Shown piece by piece: positions 27,110 to 36,081 of a stretch of DNA of 64,000 nucleotides (its first letter is position 1; each line of letters opens with the position of its first letter). Made by a program: the position numbers and the translations under genes. This DNA comes from an uncultured Eubacterium sp. (GTDB lineage: Bacteria; Bacillota; Clostridia; Lachnospirales; Lachnospiraceae), in the NCBI GenBank assembly GCA_910584245.1, contig CAJTZF010000001.1, positions 1 to 64,000 of the forward strand, in the 5' to 3' direction. The notes beneath the pieces were generated by a model. It saw nothing but the letters and a program-made list of their open reading frames with translations, searched no databases and had not been told where the DNA came from.

Positions 27110-28129
27110 TTATTTATTTACCTCCCTAATCTGTTTATATGCATAATAATTTAAAGCCGCGCAGGCACCCTTGCATTTCTGATGACTGCAAGCAGATGGA
27201 TCACAGAAATATGAGTTCATTTCATTAAATTCCAGATATCGTCTGTGCATTTCAGCCAATAAGCTAATATCATCCGGATATTCAAATACATTATCAATTT
27301 TAAGCTCCGGAACCGTTTCAAATGCAAAACACCAATGGCAGGATAAATCAGGAAGTATATCTGCATTTGGTTCTGGTGAACCGCACTCATATCTTATTTT
27401 GTAACCCAGCTTATATAATTTTTCAAAGAGTTCATCGGATATCATACAGCCGTTTGTTGCACATTCTGTAGATAAATGGAGATTCGGTTTAATCTCAAGA
27501 CATCTTTCCAATACCTGCAGCACTTTTTCATAATACTCATCGCCCGAACATTTCTGAAACTGATTTTCACATTCAAATCCAATACAGGACGGAGCCAGCC
27601 TTAGATTATATATCTTTTTTCTACCATTCTCAAGAATACGATATAAAAACATAAAGTCCTTATCTGGATAAGCTACTGTGGCAGATATATTATATTGGTA
27701 TCCTTCCGGAGTCTCTTGGTTAAGATATGCCAAATTATCTAATATCTTGGGCTGATTTGCTGTATTATTATCCGGCTCAAACTGGTCTATATTTGCAAAA
27801 ATAACAACCTTTCTTGCGACAAGCTCTTTTAGGAGCTGCTGGCTACAAGTCAGATTCGTTAGCAGAAATATCGATATTTTGGGATTGAATACATGAATCA
27901 TATCCACAATTTCCAAAAGTTTTGGATGCAGTGTAGGCTCTCCTCCTAACAGATAGACAACTGGAATATGCCCATCACTCCATTTTTTCCAATGCAGGAG
28001 CCTGTTAATGTTTTCTAGTGTCATTTCCTGCTTGTGTTTTCTTTTCCACTCCCCTTCAAAACACCATGAGCATTTCTGGTTACACTGATTGGTCAACACA
28101 ATACCCATTTTTGAAAATAATTTTTTCAT
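27110..28129 (-). CDS. Radical SAM enzyme
   Basis: 339 residues. The SAM cluster motif CNQKCSWC is near residue 17; YLLGGEPTLHP is the GGE motif. A C-terminal cysteine group (CHWCFAFE; CDPSACSHQKCKGAC) suggests an auxiliary Fe-S cluster. The gene starts behind GGAAGG and sits 2 bases before the FkbJ-like carrier and next to a U32 protein. The reaction cannot be assigned; peptide, sugar or carrier-bound substrates are all possible. Confidence 0.85.
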   Translation of the reverse strand: MKKLFSKMGIVLTNQCNQKCSWCFEGEWKRKHKQEMTLENINRLLHWKKWSDGHIPVVYLLGGEPTLHPKLLEIVDMIHVFNPKISIFLLTNLTCSQQLLKELVARKVVIFANIDQFEPDNNTANQPKILDNLAYLNQETPEGYQYNISATVAYPDKDFMFLYRILENGRKKIYNLRLAPSCIGFECENQFQKCSGDEYYEKVLQVLERCLEIKPNLHLSTECATNGCMISDELFEKLYKLGYKIRYECGSPEPNADILPDLSCHWCFAFETVPELKIDNVFEYPDDISLLAEMHRRYLEFNEMNSYFCDPSACSHQKCKGACAALNYYAYKQIREVNK

Positions 28130-28170
28130 TAATTCCTTCCTTTCAATAATATATTTTCAACAAATAACAA

Positions 28171-29319
28171 TTAAAAATCCTCTAATAACTCACAAAAGGA
28201 CTCTTCCTTTCTTAATTTTTTTGCCCTGCAATCAACTACTTTTGTATAGGTATCAAATTCTTTAAAAAAGGTAGTTGCATTTTTATTGATTTCCAGTACT
28301 TTTGCTTTTTCCATGCTTTTTTCGGCAAAATTTTCGCAATAGCCACATTCGCCACACAAATCATCACAGGGCTGCTTTATAAACTTTCCGATATAACCGT
28401 CCAAACTCTTATTATCCATATAAGGCTGGAATGCATTATACGGAGAAAATAATGTGATTAAATCATAGAGATTTCCATTAAAATCTTCGTCTATATAATA
28501 GCGGAGTGTCTTTACTACATCTCCAGTAACTACATTCTGCCTTCCCTGAATTTTAAAATGACGAATACCTAACTCATAATAATAATGAAGATCTTCCGGT
28601 CTTATCCAATTTAACCGTATTGGATGCATCACCCCTCCAGCCTTTTGCAATGAACAGCGATTTGTATAATAGTCCTTAATATCCTGCTCCCCGTGCCGGG
28701 AATGACAATGTGCCTCATGGTTATAATGGAACATTTTATAAGGACAATTCTTATAACAGACATTATTAATTATTATTTCAGAAGCATCGCCCACCGCCCT
28801 GTAAATATTCTTAATCACTTTAAAATTTCTTGTTATATCCGGATCAAGTACTATCCGATCAGCCCCCAACTTTTTATAAAAAGAAGCTTTATCCGGAGAA
28901 GCGACCTCACAAATAGCAGAAGCCTTTAGTTTAAAAGGAAGTCCGGAACCACTAACTATTTCAAATATAGCCGGTGAGGTAACTGTCAGTGATTGGATTC
29001 CTATATTATGCAGAGTTCGAAGAAAACGAAGTAACTGCTCTATTCCCTTTAACGAAAATTCATAATTTCCAAAACAGGCTGGATTTAACGTATAGTTAAA
29101 ACCGATCCCCCTATCCCTGGAATATTTGACATAGTCTTCTAAAGTCCGTAAAGTCACTTTAGGCAAAGCCTCTGTTACCCTTCCTGAACTCTGTATTTCG
29201 GTTTCCGTTGCCTGTCCATAAGTTTCTGCTATTTTTGCTTTTCCTTCTTTTTCTTTATTCAGTTTTTCTAAGCAATTAATTGTCTCTTCCTTAAAATCAG
29301 ACGGTATACTAAAAATCAT
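28171..29319 (-). CDS. U32-family Fe-S protein (possible O2-independent hydroxylase)
   Basis: About 382 residues with U32 features: repeated beta/alpha units, GADRIVLDPDITRN, a cysteine group (NNVCYKNCPYKMFHYNHEAHC), and RPEDLHYYYELGIRHFKIQGR. A second C-terminal cysteine group (CDDLCGECGYC) follows. Characterised U32 members (UbiU/UbiV, RlhA, TrhP) bind a 4Fe-4S cluster and add hydroxyl groups without O2, with prephenate as oxygen source; older annotations call them peptidases. I chose ATG 29319 over GTG 29331 because AAGGGAG is too close to the latter. The radical SAM gene downstream may be its partner. Confidence 0.75.
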   Translation of the reverse strand: MIFSIPSDFKEETINCLEKLNKEKEGKAKIAETYGQATETEIQSSGRVTEALPKVTLRTLEDYVKYSRDRGIGFNYTLNPACFGNYEFSLKGIEQLLRFLRTLHNIGIQSLTVTSPAIFEIVSGSGLPFKLKASAICEVASPDKASFYKKLGADRIVLDPDITRNFKVIKNIYRAVGDASEIIINNVCYKNCPYKMFHYNHEAHCHSRHGEQDIKDYYTNRCSLQKAGGVMHPIRLNWIRPEDLHYYYELGIRHFKIQGRQNVVTGDVVKTLRYYIDEDFNGNLYDLITLFSPYNAFQPYMDNKSLDGYIGKFIKQPCDDLCGECGYCENFAEKSMEKAKVLEINKNATTFFKEFDTYTKVVDCRAKKLRKEESFCELLEDF

Positions 29320-30697
29320 CAAAAAAATCACTCCCTTCCAGCAATTGACCCCGGCTTTTTTCCAATTTTTCCAGATTTAGTACTTCTCTCAAGGATCTAT
29401 TCTTCCCCTCTATCATTTTTAGCAATATTTCTTTATAGCGATCAATTAACTCTCTGATTGTTTCCTCATTGTAGTATTGCTCCTGATATGATACATCAAT
29501 AAAAAAACCTCCAAATGTCCGAATCTCAATTGTTAATCTGGCTCCTGTTGCTATCTTTCTTGAATGGAGGGTGATTGTGAAGCTTCCATCATCTGTAAAT
29601 AATTTAGAATCCACAGGATAATTCTGTATAACAATCACGGAGTCAAATAATGTCCCGGCTGGTATCATCTGACTTTGGGCAGCAATATTTGCAAAAGGTA
29701 AATATTGGTGTTCCCTGATCATAAGCAGCGAGCTATAAACCTGATGAATGAGAGCTTCTATTGTTTCATTTTCCTTTATAATAATCCTAAGTGGGACAGA
29801 ATTCATAAACAGACCAATAATCTGATTGATATTTTTAACTTCTGGAGGCCGACCATCAAAAGCAATTCCAAATACCACATCACATTGCCGGTTTTCCCGA
29901 TAATATAAAAGTCCCCATGCCGCATAAAACGCCGCAGCAGCAGACACCGAAAGAGTTGCAGAAAACGCCTTTACTTTCCTGTAAAGAGAGCGATCCTCTT
30001 CATGCGTCACGAGACTTTCCTGTGTTCCTTTCTTAGGACAATAGTGTATCCCTGGCAAGATAGTCCGTTTGCTTACCCCACACAGATAATCTTTCCAAAA
30101 GCTTAAATCCTGCGTCCTGTCACGTTTTTTAAGAAATTCCAGATAATTTCTCATTCCTGGCTTATCGTTTAAATTGAATGGCTTATGCTGAACTAATTGG
30201 CACAAGGCATGGTATAGTTCTCCTAAAAGAATACTATTGCTCCATCCATCAAAAAGAATATGATGATTGATAATCGTTATATAATAAGCATCTTTCCTCA
30301 ATTTATAGATGTCAAACTTAATGGGATTGTTGTAGATATCCAGGGGTTCACGAAAACTCTCCTGCTCCAATTCATCTACTTTTGCTTCCTGCTCCTGACT
30401 CCCCACCTGATCTATTTCATGTTGATAAACCAAAACCGGTTTTTCCTTTAAAATCATCTGTATTGGCTCCCTGAGATTGTGCCACCGGAATACGGTTCTT
30501 AACATCTCATGTTTTATTACAACAGCCTGGATTGCTTCCGCAATCATATCCATTGAAATATTCCCCTCCAGCCGATATCTGGTAATCTCCTTATAATGAT
30601 TTCCATCAGGCTCTGCCAGATAAGATATTAACATAGCAGACTGAAGGGGAGTAAGCGGTAAAATATCAGCCACATTCTCTTTATGTACCTTCTCCAT
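29309..30697 (-). CDS. Free-standing NRPS condensation domain
   Basis: About 462 residues forming one full C domain: LPLTPLQSAML (C1), RTVFRW (C2), active site NHHILFDGWSNSI (C3, HHxxxDG intact), GIAFDGRPPEV and GLFMNSVPL (C5). No A or T domain follows. It overlaps the U32 gene's start. Elsewhere the A-T module at 32635-35187 has only half a C domain, so this protein may supply condensation in trans. Confidence 0.85.
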   Translation of the reverse strand: MEKVHKENVADILPLTPLQSAMLISYLAEPDGNHYKEITRYRLEGNISMDMIAEAIQAVVIKHEMLRTVFRWHNLREPIQMILKEKPVLVYQHEIDQVGSQEQEAKVDELEQESFREPLDIYNNPIKFDIYKLRKDAYYITIINHHILFDGWSNSILLGELYHALCQLVQHKPFNLNDKPGMRNYLEFLKKRDRTQDLSFWKDYLCGVSKRTILPGIHYCPKKGTQESLVTHEEDRSLYRKVKAFSATLSVSAAAAFYAAWGLLYYRENRQCDVVFGIAFDGRPPEVKNINQIIGLFMNSVPLRIIIKENETIEALIHQVYSSLLMIREHQYLPFANIAAQSQMIPAGTLFDSVIVIQNYPVDSKLFTDDGSFTITLHSRKIATGARLTIEIRTFGGFFIDVSYQEQYYNEETIRELIDRYKEILLKMIEGKNRSLREVLNLEKLEKSRGQLLEGSDFFDDF

Positions 30698-30747
30698 CAC
30701 AGTATCACCTTCTTTCCGTTGACCAAAATGTACGTATGGTGTTCTAA

Positions 30748-32616
30748 TTACAATACACTTTGTATATGAAATTCCTCCAAAAACAATGCGAATGTTATTA
30801 CAAGAATCAGCAAATCATGTTCGAAGGGAAGATTTAACTGATAACCTGGCTGTTCATATTGGTGGACAAGTTGCAATACATAGTCCGGGTTGAAAAGTCC
30901 CATTCTTTTTAATTTTTCATAAGACAAAATATCATAAAGATATTCTGCCTCCTCACTTTTAAGCTGTAATAGCTCAGGTGTTCCCTGGGCAACAAATGCA
31001 AATTTAGGACGATGAATAATCTTATCGGGCAATTTATTTTCGGCCAGTTTCTTTAAAATATATTTTTCCTTAAGATGATGAAGTTTTAGTTCTGAAGGCA
31101 TTTGCGTAGCAAACCTTATTACATTTAAATCCAGAAATGGATAACGTGCTTCAATTGAATTGGCATAACACATACGGTCCCCATGACCTGCCAGAAGATG
31201 CTCCGGTAACCTAAGCTTAAAATCAATATAAGAACGCCTGTTTATTATAGAAACATCCTTCAATTTTTCAACCGGTACCACTGAATAATTCAAACAATTA
31301 AATTCATGAAATCTCTCTAATAATTGCGCTGAATATATCTGTTTTTTCCATTTCAGCAAATCAGTAAAATTTCTCTCATACAAAAAATCTGCATCTCCCC
31401 ATATCAAATAACGAAGCCTTCTTTCCTCATCAGACAATTTTTCCTTTTTATTTATTCCCCGTATTTTATCAAATTTATAACCAACGTAACCTCCAAACAG
31501 CTCGTCTGCCCCCTCCCCTGTAAGCACTGCCTTTACATTTTTCCCGTGTACGGACTCAGACAATACATAAGAAGCGGTATTATAGGTTTCCTTTAAGGGT
31601 GTCTCTGAATGATAAACCGTTCTGGGAAGAAGTCTCGCAATAGATTCGGGAGCAACCATAGACTCTGTATGCATAGAACGAATCTGGCCAACCATAAGCT
31701 TCTGACTTTCTGCCTCCGAGATTCTCCTGTCAGGAAAATTAATTGAAAAAGAGTTTCTTTCTCCCTCTATATATTTATTGGCATAATAAGCAATAAGGGA
31801 GGAATCCAACCCTCCACTCAAGTAAAACCCTACTGGTACATCTGCATGAAGTCTGTCTTTTATGGATTGCTTTAAAATCCCGTCTAACTCGTCCAAATAA
31901 TGTGGTATATCTCTATCTGTAAAACCAATTTCCTGTTTCGGATACTCTAAATCCCAATATTCCACATTGCAAACTTTTTCCTTACAAATATGCAGATAAT
32001 GTCCATGCTCCAAACTGCTTATACCTTGAAACATAGTTCTGGGAGCAATGATCCCCGGAAAGGTAAACATCTGATCCATTGCGGTTAAATCTACTTTTCT
32101 TTCAATCCATTCATGCTCCAGAATTGCTTTGATTTCAGATGCAAAAATAAAAAGACCATCCACTATAGTGTAAAAAAATGGCGTAATACCCACATGGTCC
32201 CTGGCACAAAATAATTCTCCTCTTTTCTTATCATATATGACAAAAGCAAACTGTCCATTTAGCCGATTTAAAAATCTGGTCTGGTATTCCTCGTACAGAT
32301 GAAGGATAACCTCAACATCCGTTTTGGTTCTGAATCTGTGTCCTCTTTGTTCCATTGAATTTCGTAGCTCTTTATAATTATATATTTCGCCATTGCAGAT
32401 AAGAATAAGACTGCCATCCTCATTGGAAAGCGGCTGCATGCCATGTTCTAAATCAATAAGACTTAATCGGGAAAAACCAAGGGCAATATTGTAATCTATA
32501 TGGGTATCCATACCATCTGGCCCCCTATGCCTGATTTTCTCTAGCATTCTGGTTATGGTCTCCCTCTGAATTCTATTTTTACCTTTTAAATCGTATATTC
32601 CGGCTATTCCACACAT
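30748..32616 (-). CDS. asnB: Asparagine synthase homologue, copy 2
   Basis: The 622-residue protein starts MCGIAGIYD with the Cys2 nucleophile, and has YLSGGLDSSL and GEGADELFGGYVGY. It is a full-length paralogue of the protein at 16897-18738, clearly diverged. AAAAGGAG precedes ATG 32616. It follows the C'-A-T NRPS and precedes a free C domain. It may amidate a pathway acid or give Asn for the D-Asn module. Confidence 0.88.
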   Translation of the reverse strand: MCGIAGIYDLKGKNRIQRETITRMLEKIRHRGPDGMDTHIDYNIALGFSRLSLIDLEHGMQPLSNEDGSLILICNGEIYNYKELRNSMEQRGHRFRTKTDVEVILHLYEEYQTRFLNRLNGQFAFVIYDKKRGELFCARDHVGITPFFYTIVDGLFIFASEIKAILEHEWIERKVDLTAMDQMFTFPGIIAPRTMFQGISSLEHGHYLHICKEKVCNVEYWDLEYPKQEIGFTDRDIPHYLDELDGILKQSIKDRLHADVPVGFYLSGGLDSSLIAYYANKYIEGERNSFSINFPDRRISEAESQKLMVGQIRSMHTESMVAPESIARLLPRTVYHSETPLKETYNTASYVLSESVHGKNVKAVLTGEGADELFGGYVGYKFDKIRGINKKEKLSDEERRLRYLIWGDADFLYERNFTDLLKWKKQIYSAQLLERFHEFNCLNYSVVPVEKLKDVSIINRRSYIDFKLRLPEHLLAGHGDRMCYANSIEARYPFLDLNVIRFATQMPSELKLHHLKEKYILKKLAENKLPDKIIHRPKFAFVAQGTPELLQLKSEEAEYLYDILSYEKLKRMGLFNPDYVLQLVHQYEQPGYQLNLPFEHDLLILVITFALFLEEFHIQSVL

Positions 32617-32634
32617 TAATAAGCTCCTTTTACA

Positions 32635-35187
32635 TTATGACTCTGATGTATGATCTTTCCTTCGAAGCATCACCAACTCTGCTAAATTCTTGATGGTAGC
32701 ATAGGAAAAATAATCGGGAATCGTTATTACTCCTGGATATTTCTTCTCCACTTCATTATGCATCAACATAATCAACATCGAATTACCACCCACATCAAAA
32801 AACTTACTGTGAATATTAAAATCATTTCGATGTAACAATGATATCCATAAATCTGTAAAAAACTGCTCTGCTTCATTTAATGGCTCTGTATTACTAATAT
32901 TTTCTTCCTGCTCTACTAGACTTTTTAAAATATCAAGTTCTATCTTATCATTATTATTGACCGGGAAATGATCTACCTGTTTCAGTCTGCCAGGTATCAT
33001 ATAACAAGGCAACTTCTCACCCAGTTTTTCTTTGATAAAATCCATATCCAACGCAGTATTGGATTCTAAAATCCCCACTAACTCGTCCGCATCATTCCCG
33101 TGGCGAATCCAAACATAGGCATCTGATATATTCTCCTGTGCAAGTAGTATATTCGTAATTTCGGCAAGCTCAATGCGAATACCATGAAGCTTTACTAACT
33201 GGTCTTTTCTGCCCAAATACTCCAGCTCCCCATCATTATTCCATCTGGCAATATCGCCTGTTTTATATAAAATCTCTTCTGAATCGCCAGGACTGGCACA
33301 GAACCTTTTTAAATTTTCACCTTTTGAACCAATATATCCTGAAACCACCCCAGTCCCAGCAATACATAATTCTCCTGCCAATCCTGAAGGCAATATATTC
33401 CCATCCTCATTCAAAATATAGATGGACGTATTAGCTATAGGCTTTCCAATACAATTATAAGTCTCGGGATTCATTTTCAGCTTTGCCGTAGCTGTAATGG
33501 TTGCTTCTGTAGGTCCATATTCATTGATTAATAATAAATGAGGATACTTATCCTGTGTAAAATCAATCAGGGATGGCTTAGTAACTTCTCCTGCCAGCAC
33601 TGCAAAGCGTACACTATCCCATTCGTTTTTCTCCGCCTGCTCTACCAGAAGACGAAAAACCGTAGGAACAACACTGAAGTTTGTTATTTTCTGATTTGCA
33701 ATAACTTGATTGACAAATGGGATATCTCTCCATAAGCTATTATGAATGTAAACACACCGACCACCACTTAAAAGTATAGGAAATATATTAGTTAAGGAAC
33801 CATCAAAAGCAGGAGAAATAAGCTGCAAAGAAACTTCCTTATCTGAATATCGGTAGGTTTTTATTCTCCACAGTATAAAATTAAGCAAACCTTTATGGGA
33901 TACTTTTACGCCTTTTGGAACTCCTGTGGAACCAGATGTATATATAATGTAAGCGGTATCCTCTAAAAATTTTTCAATAGAAACCGGAGTCTTACTAATC
34001 CCTTTCCAATTAAGAGTTCCATAATTTAAAACATCTATATCCAACATTGCATCCAGGTCTGTAGCTTCATTTGTAAGCAGCAGCTTTATCGAAGCCGATT
34101 CTACGATGCTACGAACACGTTCTTTCGGATAGCCTGTATCCATCGGGACAAATGCACCTCCCACCTTGAGGATACTAAGCATTGCAACTACCAATTCTAC
34201 GGAGTTTGACATTAAAATTCCTATCGAATCCCCTTTTTTTACTTCATAGTCTAGTAGAATATGGGCTAACTGATTTGCTCTTTCATTCAGGTTTTCATAA
34301 TCAATAACAATGCTGCTGTTTAAATCTTTGTCTTTCAAATAAATGAGTGCTGTATTTTTCCCATATAATTCAACATTTCTTTCAAAAATACAATCTACCG
34401 TACTATTTATTTTGAAATCATCAGATGTTTGATTCCATTTCCTTAGCTTATCCATTTCTTCATCATCAGTTACTAAAATATTCATAATGTTCTGATTCAA
34501 ATCCTGTATCGTCTGCTGAATTATAAATTTATAAACATTGATCAGGGTATGCAAAAACTGCTCTGGTATCCTATGGGAATAATACTGTATTACTCCAGTC
34601 AAAGTTTTGTCCTTCGTAAAAGTAATCACAAAGTCACTCTGCAGGCTATGCAATAATTCTTCTGCGATATGTAGTGAATGTATGCTGTCTAATGCTATCG
34701 TACATTTCACAAAGTTCTGAAAAGGAACAGGGCAGTTTGCCTCCATCAGCGCTTCCTCCATTGGGTACGACTGGTTCTGATATCCAGATAAAATATTTCT
34801 TTTTAATATATTTAGAAAATCACGATATGACATATCAGCAGTAATCGTACTTCGAATGAGAATCGCCAGATTTTCACTCGCCGGTCCTTCCTTTAGATAT
34901 GGCACGCCAAGACAAATGTCGTGTGCACCCGTTAATTTATACAGCATTACTTCAAACGCCGCCATCAGATAAAAATATAACATCCTATTATCATGTCTAC
35001 AGATATCCATCAACCTGTCCGTCATTGCCGTATCAATGGTAAATATCATTTTTTTCTGCTCTAATTTCTGAAAATTTGTTTTCTTGTATCCGTAATCAAT
35101 CGCTAATTCCTGAAGACTACTGTCTAACACTTCTTGCCAGTACTGTCCCATCTCATTATAAAGTACATTATGTTCTTTGTAATTCAA
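32635..35187 (-). CDS. NRPS protein: half C domain, A, T
   Basis: 850 residues. The first 240 resemble only the C-terminal half of a C domain (CLGVPYLK; no HHxxxDG). Adenylation follows (YIIYTSGSTGVPKG; INEYGPTEATIT; YKTGDIARWNNDGELEYLGRKDQ), then a carrier (FFDVGGNSMLIML). By hand alignment the A pocket reads about D-G-T-S-V-A-E-I-T-K, which I cannot assign to a substrate. The start is TTG 35187 behind AAGG, 22 bases after the deacetylase stop. The missing C active site may be supplied by the free C domain at 29.3-30.7 kb. Confidence 0.85.
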   Translation of the reverse strand: MNYKEHNVLYNEMGQYWQEVLDSSLQELAIDYGYKKTNFQKLEQKKMIFTIDTAMTDRLMDICRHDNRMLYFYLMAAFEVMLYKLTGAHDICLGVPYLKEGPASENLAILIRSTITADMSYRDFLNILKRNILSGYQNQSYPMEEALMEANCPVPFQNFVKCTIALDSIHSLHIAEELLHSLQSDFVITFTKDKTLTGVIQYYSHRIPEQFLHTLINVYKFIIQQTIQDLNQNIMNILVTDDEEMDKLRKWNQTSDDFKINSTVDCIFERNVELYGKNTALIYLKDKDLNSSIVIDYENLNERANQLAHILLDYEVKKGDSIGILMSNSVELVVAMLSILKVGGAFVPMDTGYPKERVRSIVESASIKLLLTNEATDLDAMLDIDVLNYGTLNWKGISKTPVSIEKFLEDTAYIIYTSGSTGVPKGVKVSHKGLLNFILWRIKTYRYSDKEVSLQLISPAFDGSLTNIFPILLSGGRCVYIHNSLWRDIPFVNQVIANQKITNFSVVPTVFRLLVEQAEKNEWDSVRFAVLAGEVTKPSLIDFTQDKYPHLLLINEYGPTEATITATAKLKMNPETYNCIGKPIANTSIYILNEDGNILPSGLAGELCIAGTGVVSGYIGSKGENLKRFCASPGDSEEILYKTGDIARWNNDGELEYLGRKDQLVKLHGIRIELAEITNILLAQENISDAYVWIRHGNDADELVGILESNTALDMDFIKEKLGEKLPCYMIPGRLKQVDHFPVNNNDKIELDILKSLVEQEENISNTEPLNEAEQFFTDLWISLLHRNDFNIHSKFFDVGGNSMLIMLMHNEVEKKYPGVITIPDYFSYATIKNLAELVMLRRKDHTSES

Positions 35188-35209
35188 CTGCTTTCACCTT
35201 CCCTTTCTT

Positions 35210-36067
35210 TCAATATACTCCATTAGGAAACAGAATACTGAAATTGTCATAATCTGCTGTATGGAACCATAAACGTTCGTATAGCCCAAATAAATCTAAA
35301 GATTTTTTCATATAAATCCCTTCATACCTGATTGCCTTACCGTAATTCTTAAACAAATCCATTACCTCCTCCCACACCAACTGGTATTGTGACTGATAGA
35401 CCATATTTAGCTTTGCTTTGTCCCCTATTTGTTCCGTAATAGGATTATATAATGGAGAAATATCATACTGGCTTTTTACTCTGTTAAGAGCTTTCATATA
35501 ATAGTACTTGTCTCTATTCGCATATGGAAAATCTTCATAAAAAAATATCTTAGCACAATTCCGCTTTGCCACATTTACTAAAGCATTATTGATTAATACA
35601 TGGTCCATATGTTCCCCAATCCCCATAGGGCCAATCAGAAAATCCGGCTTAAACTCCGACATTGTTCTTTGAACAATTGAAACACACTCCCTATAAGCAT
35701 GCATTTCAGCAATTCCCTTTTCCTTGCGATAGGCATAATCTGTCAGCTCTCCAAATAGAAGACGGCCCCCCAGCAATTCTCTCCATACATAACGGCCCTC
35801 ATCCTTTCTTGCCTTCTCTAGCTGCCCTCCGTTACTGAACACGCATAAACAAACGATATCTAGACCATTCTTTACTAACTGTAATATACTTCCTCCCATA
35901 GATAACACCAAATCATCGGAATGAGGCTCAATCAGCAAAACCCTCCCCATTTTTTTTGCAGGGACACTAACGGAGAGTTTCATTTTTTTTATATCTGTAC
36001 ACTCAGTAATATCTGATTTCAAATCCCTATTTGTTAAAAAGGAAACAAAATTATTATTCCATTTCAT
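35210..36067 (-). CDS. PIG-L/LmbE-family N-deacetylase
   Basis: 285 residues with the zinc motif IEPHSDDLVLSMGG and the second site GEHMDHVLINNAL. The family removes N-acetyl groups from GlcNAc-type sugars (GlcNAc-PI, MshB, BshB) and from glycopeptide intermediates. With a glycosyltransferase (53.4 kb) in the cluster, an added GlcNAc could be deacetylated to an amino sugar. The substrate is not proven. Confidence 0.85.
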   Translation of the reverse strand: MKWNNNFVSFLTNRDLKSDITECTDIKKMKLSVSVPAKKMGRVLLIEPHSDDLVLSMGGSILQLVKNGLDIVCLCVFSNGGQLEKARKDEGRYVWRELLGGRLLFGELTDYAYRKEKGIAEMHAYRECVSIVQRTMSEFKPDFLIGPMGIGEHMDHVLINNALVNVAKRNCAKIFFYEDFPYANRDKYYYMKALNRVKSQYDISPLYNPITEQIGDKAKLNMVYQSQYQLVWEEVMDLFKNYGKAIRYEGIYMKKSLDLFGLYERLWFHTADYDNFSILFPNGVY

Positions 36068-36081
36068 ATTACATCACCAGC

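Noticed and set aside
28171..29319. Collagenase-like peptidase U32
   Set aside because: The name is historical. The cysteine pattern and family knowledge favour an Fe-S hydroxylase-type protein, and no protease motif is seen.
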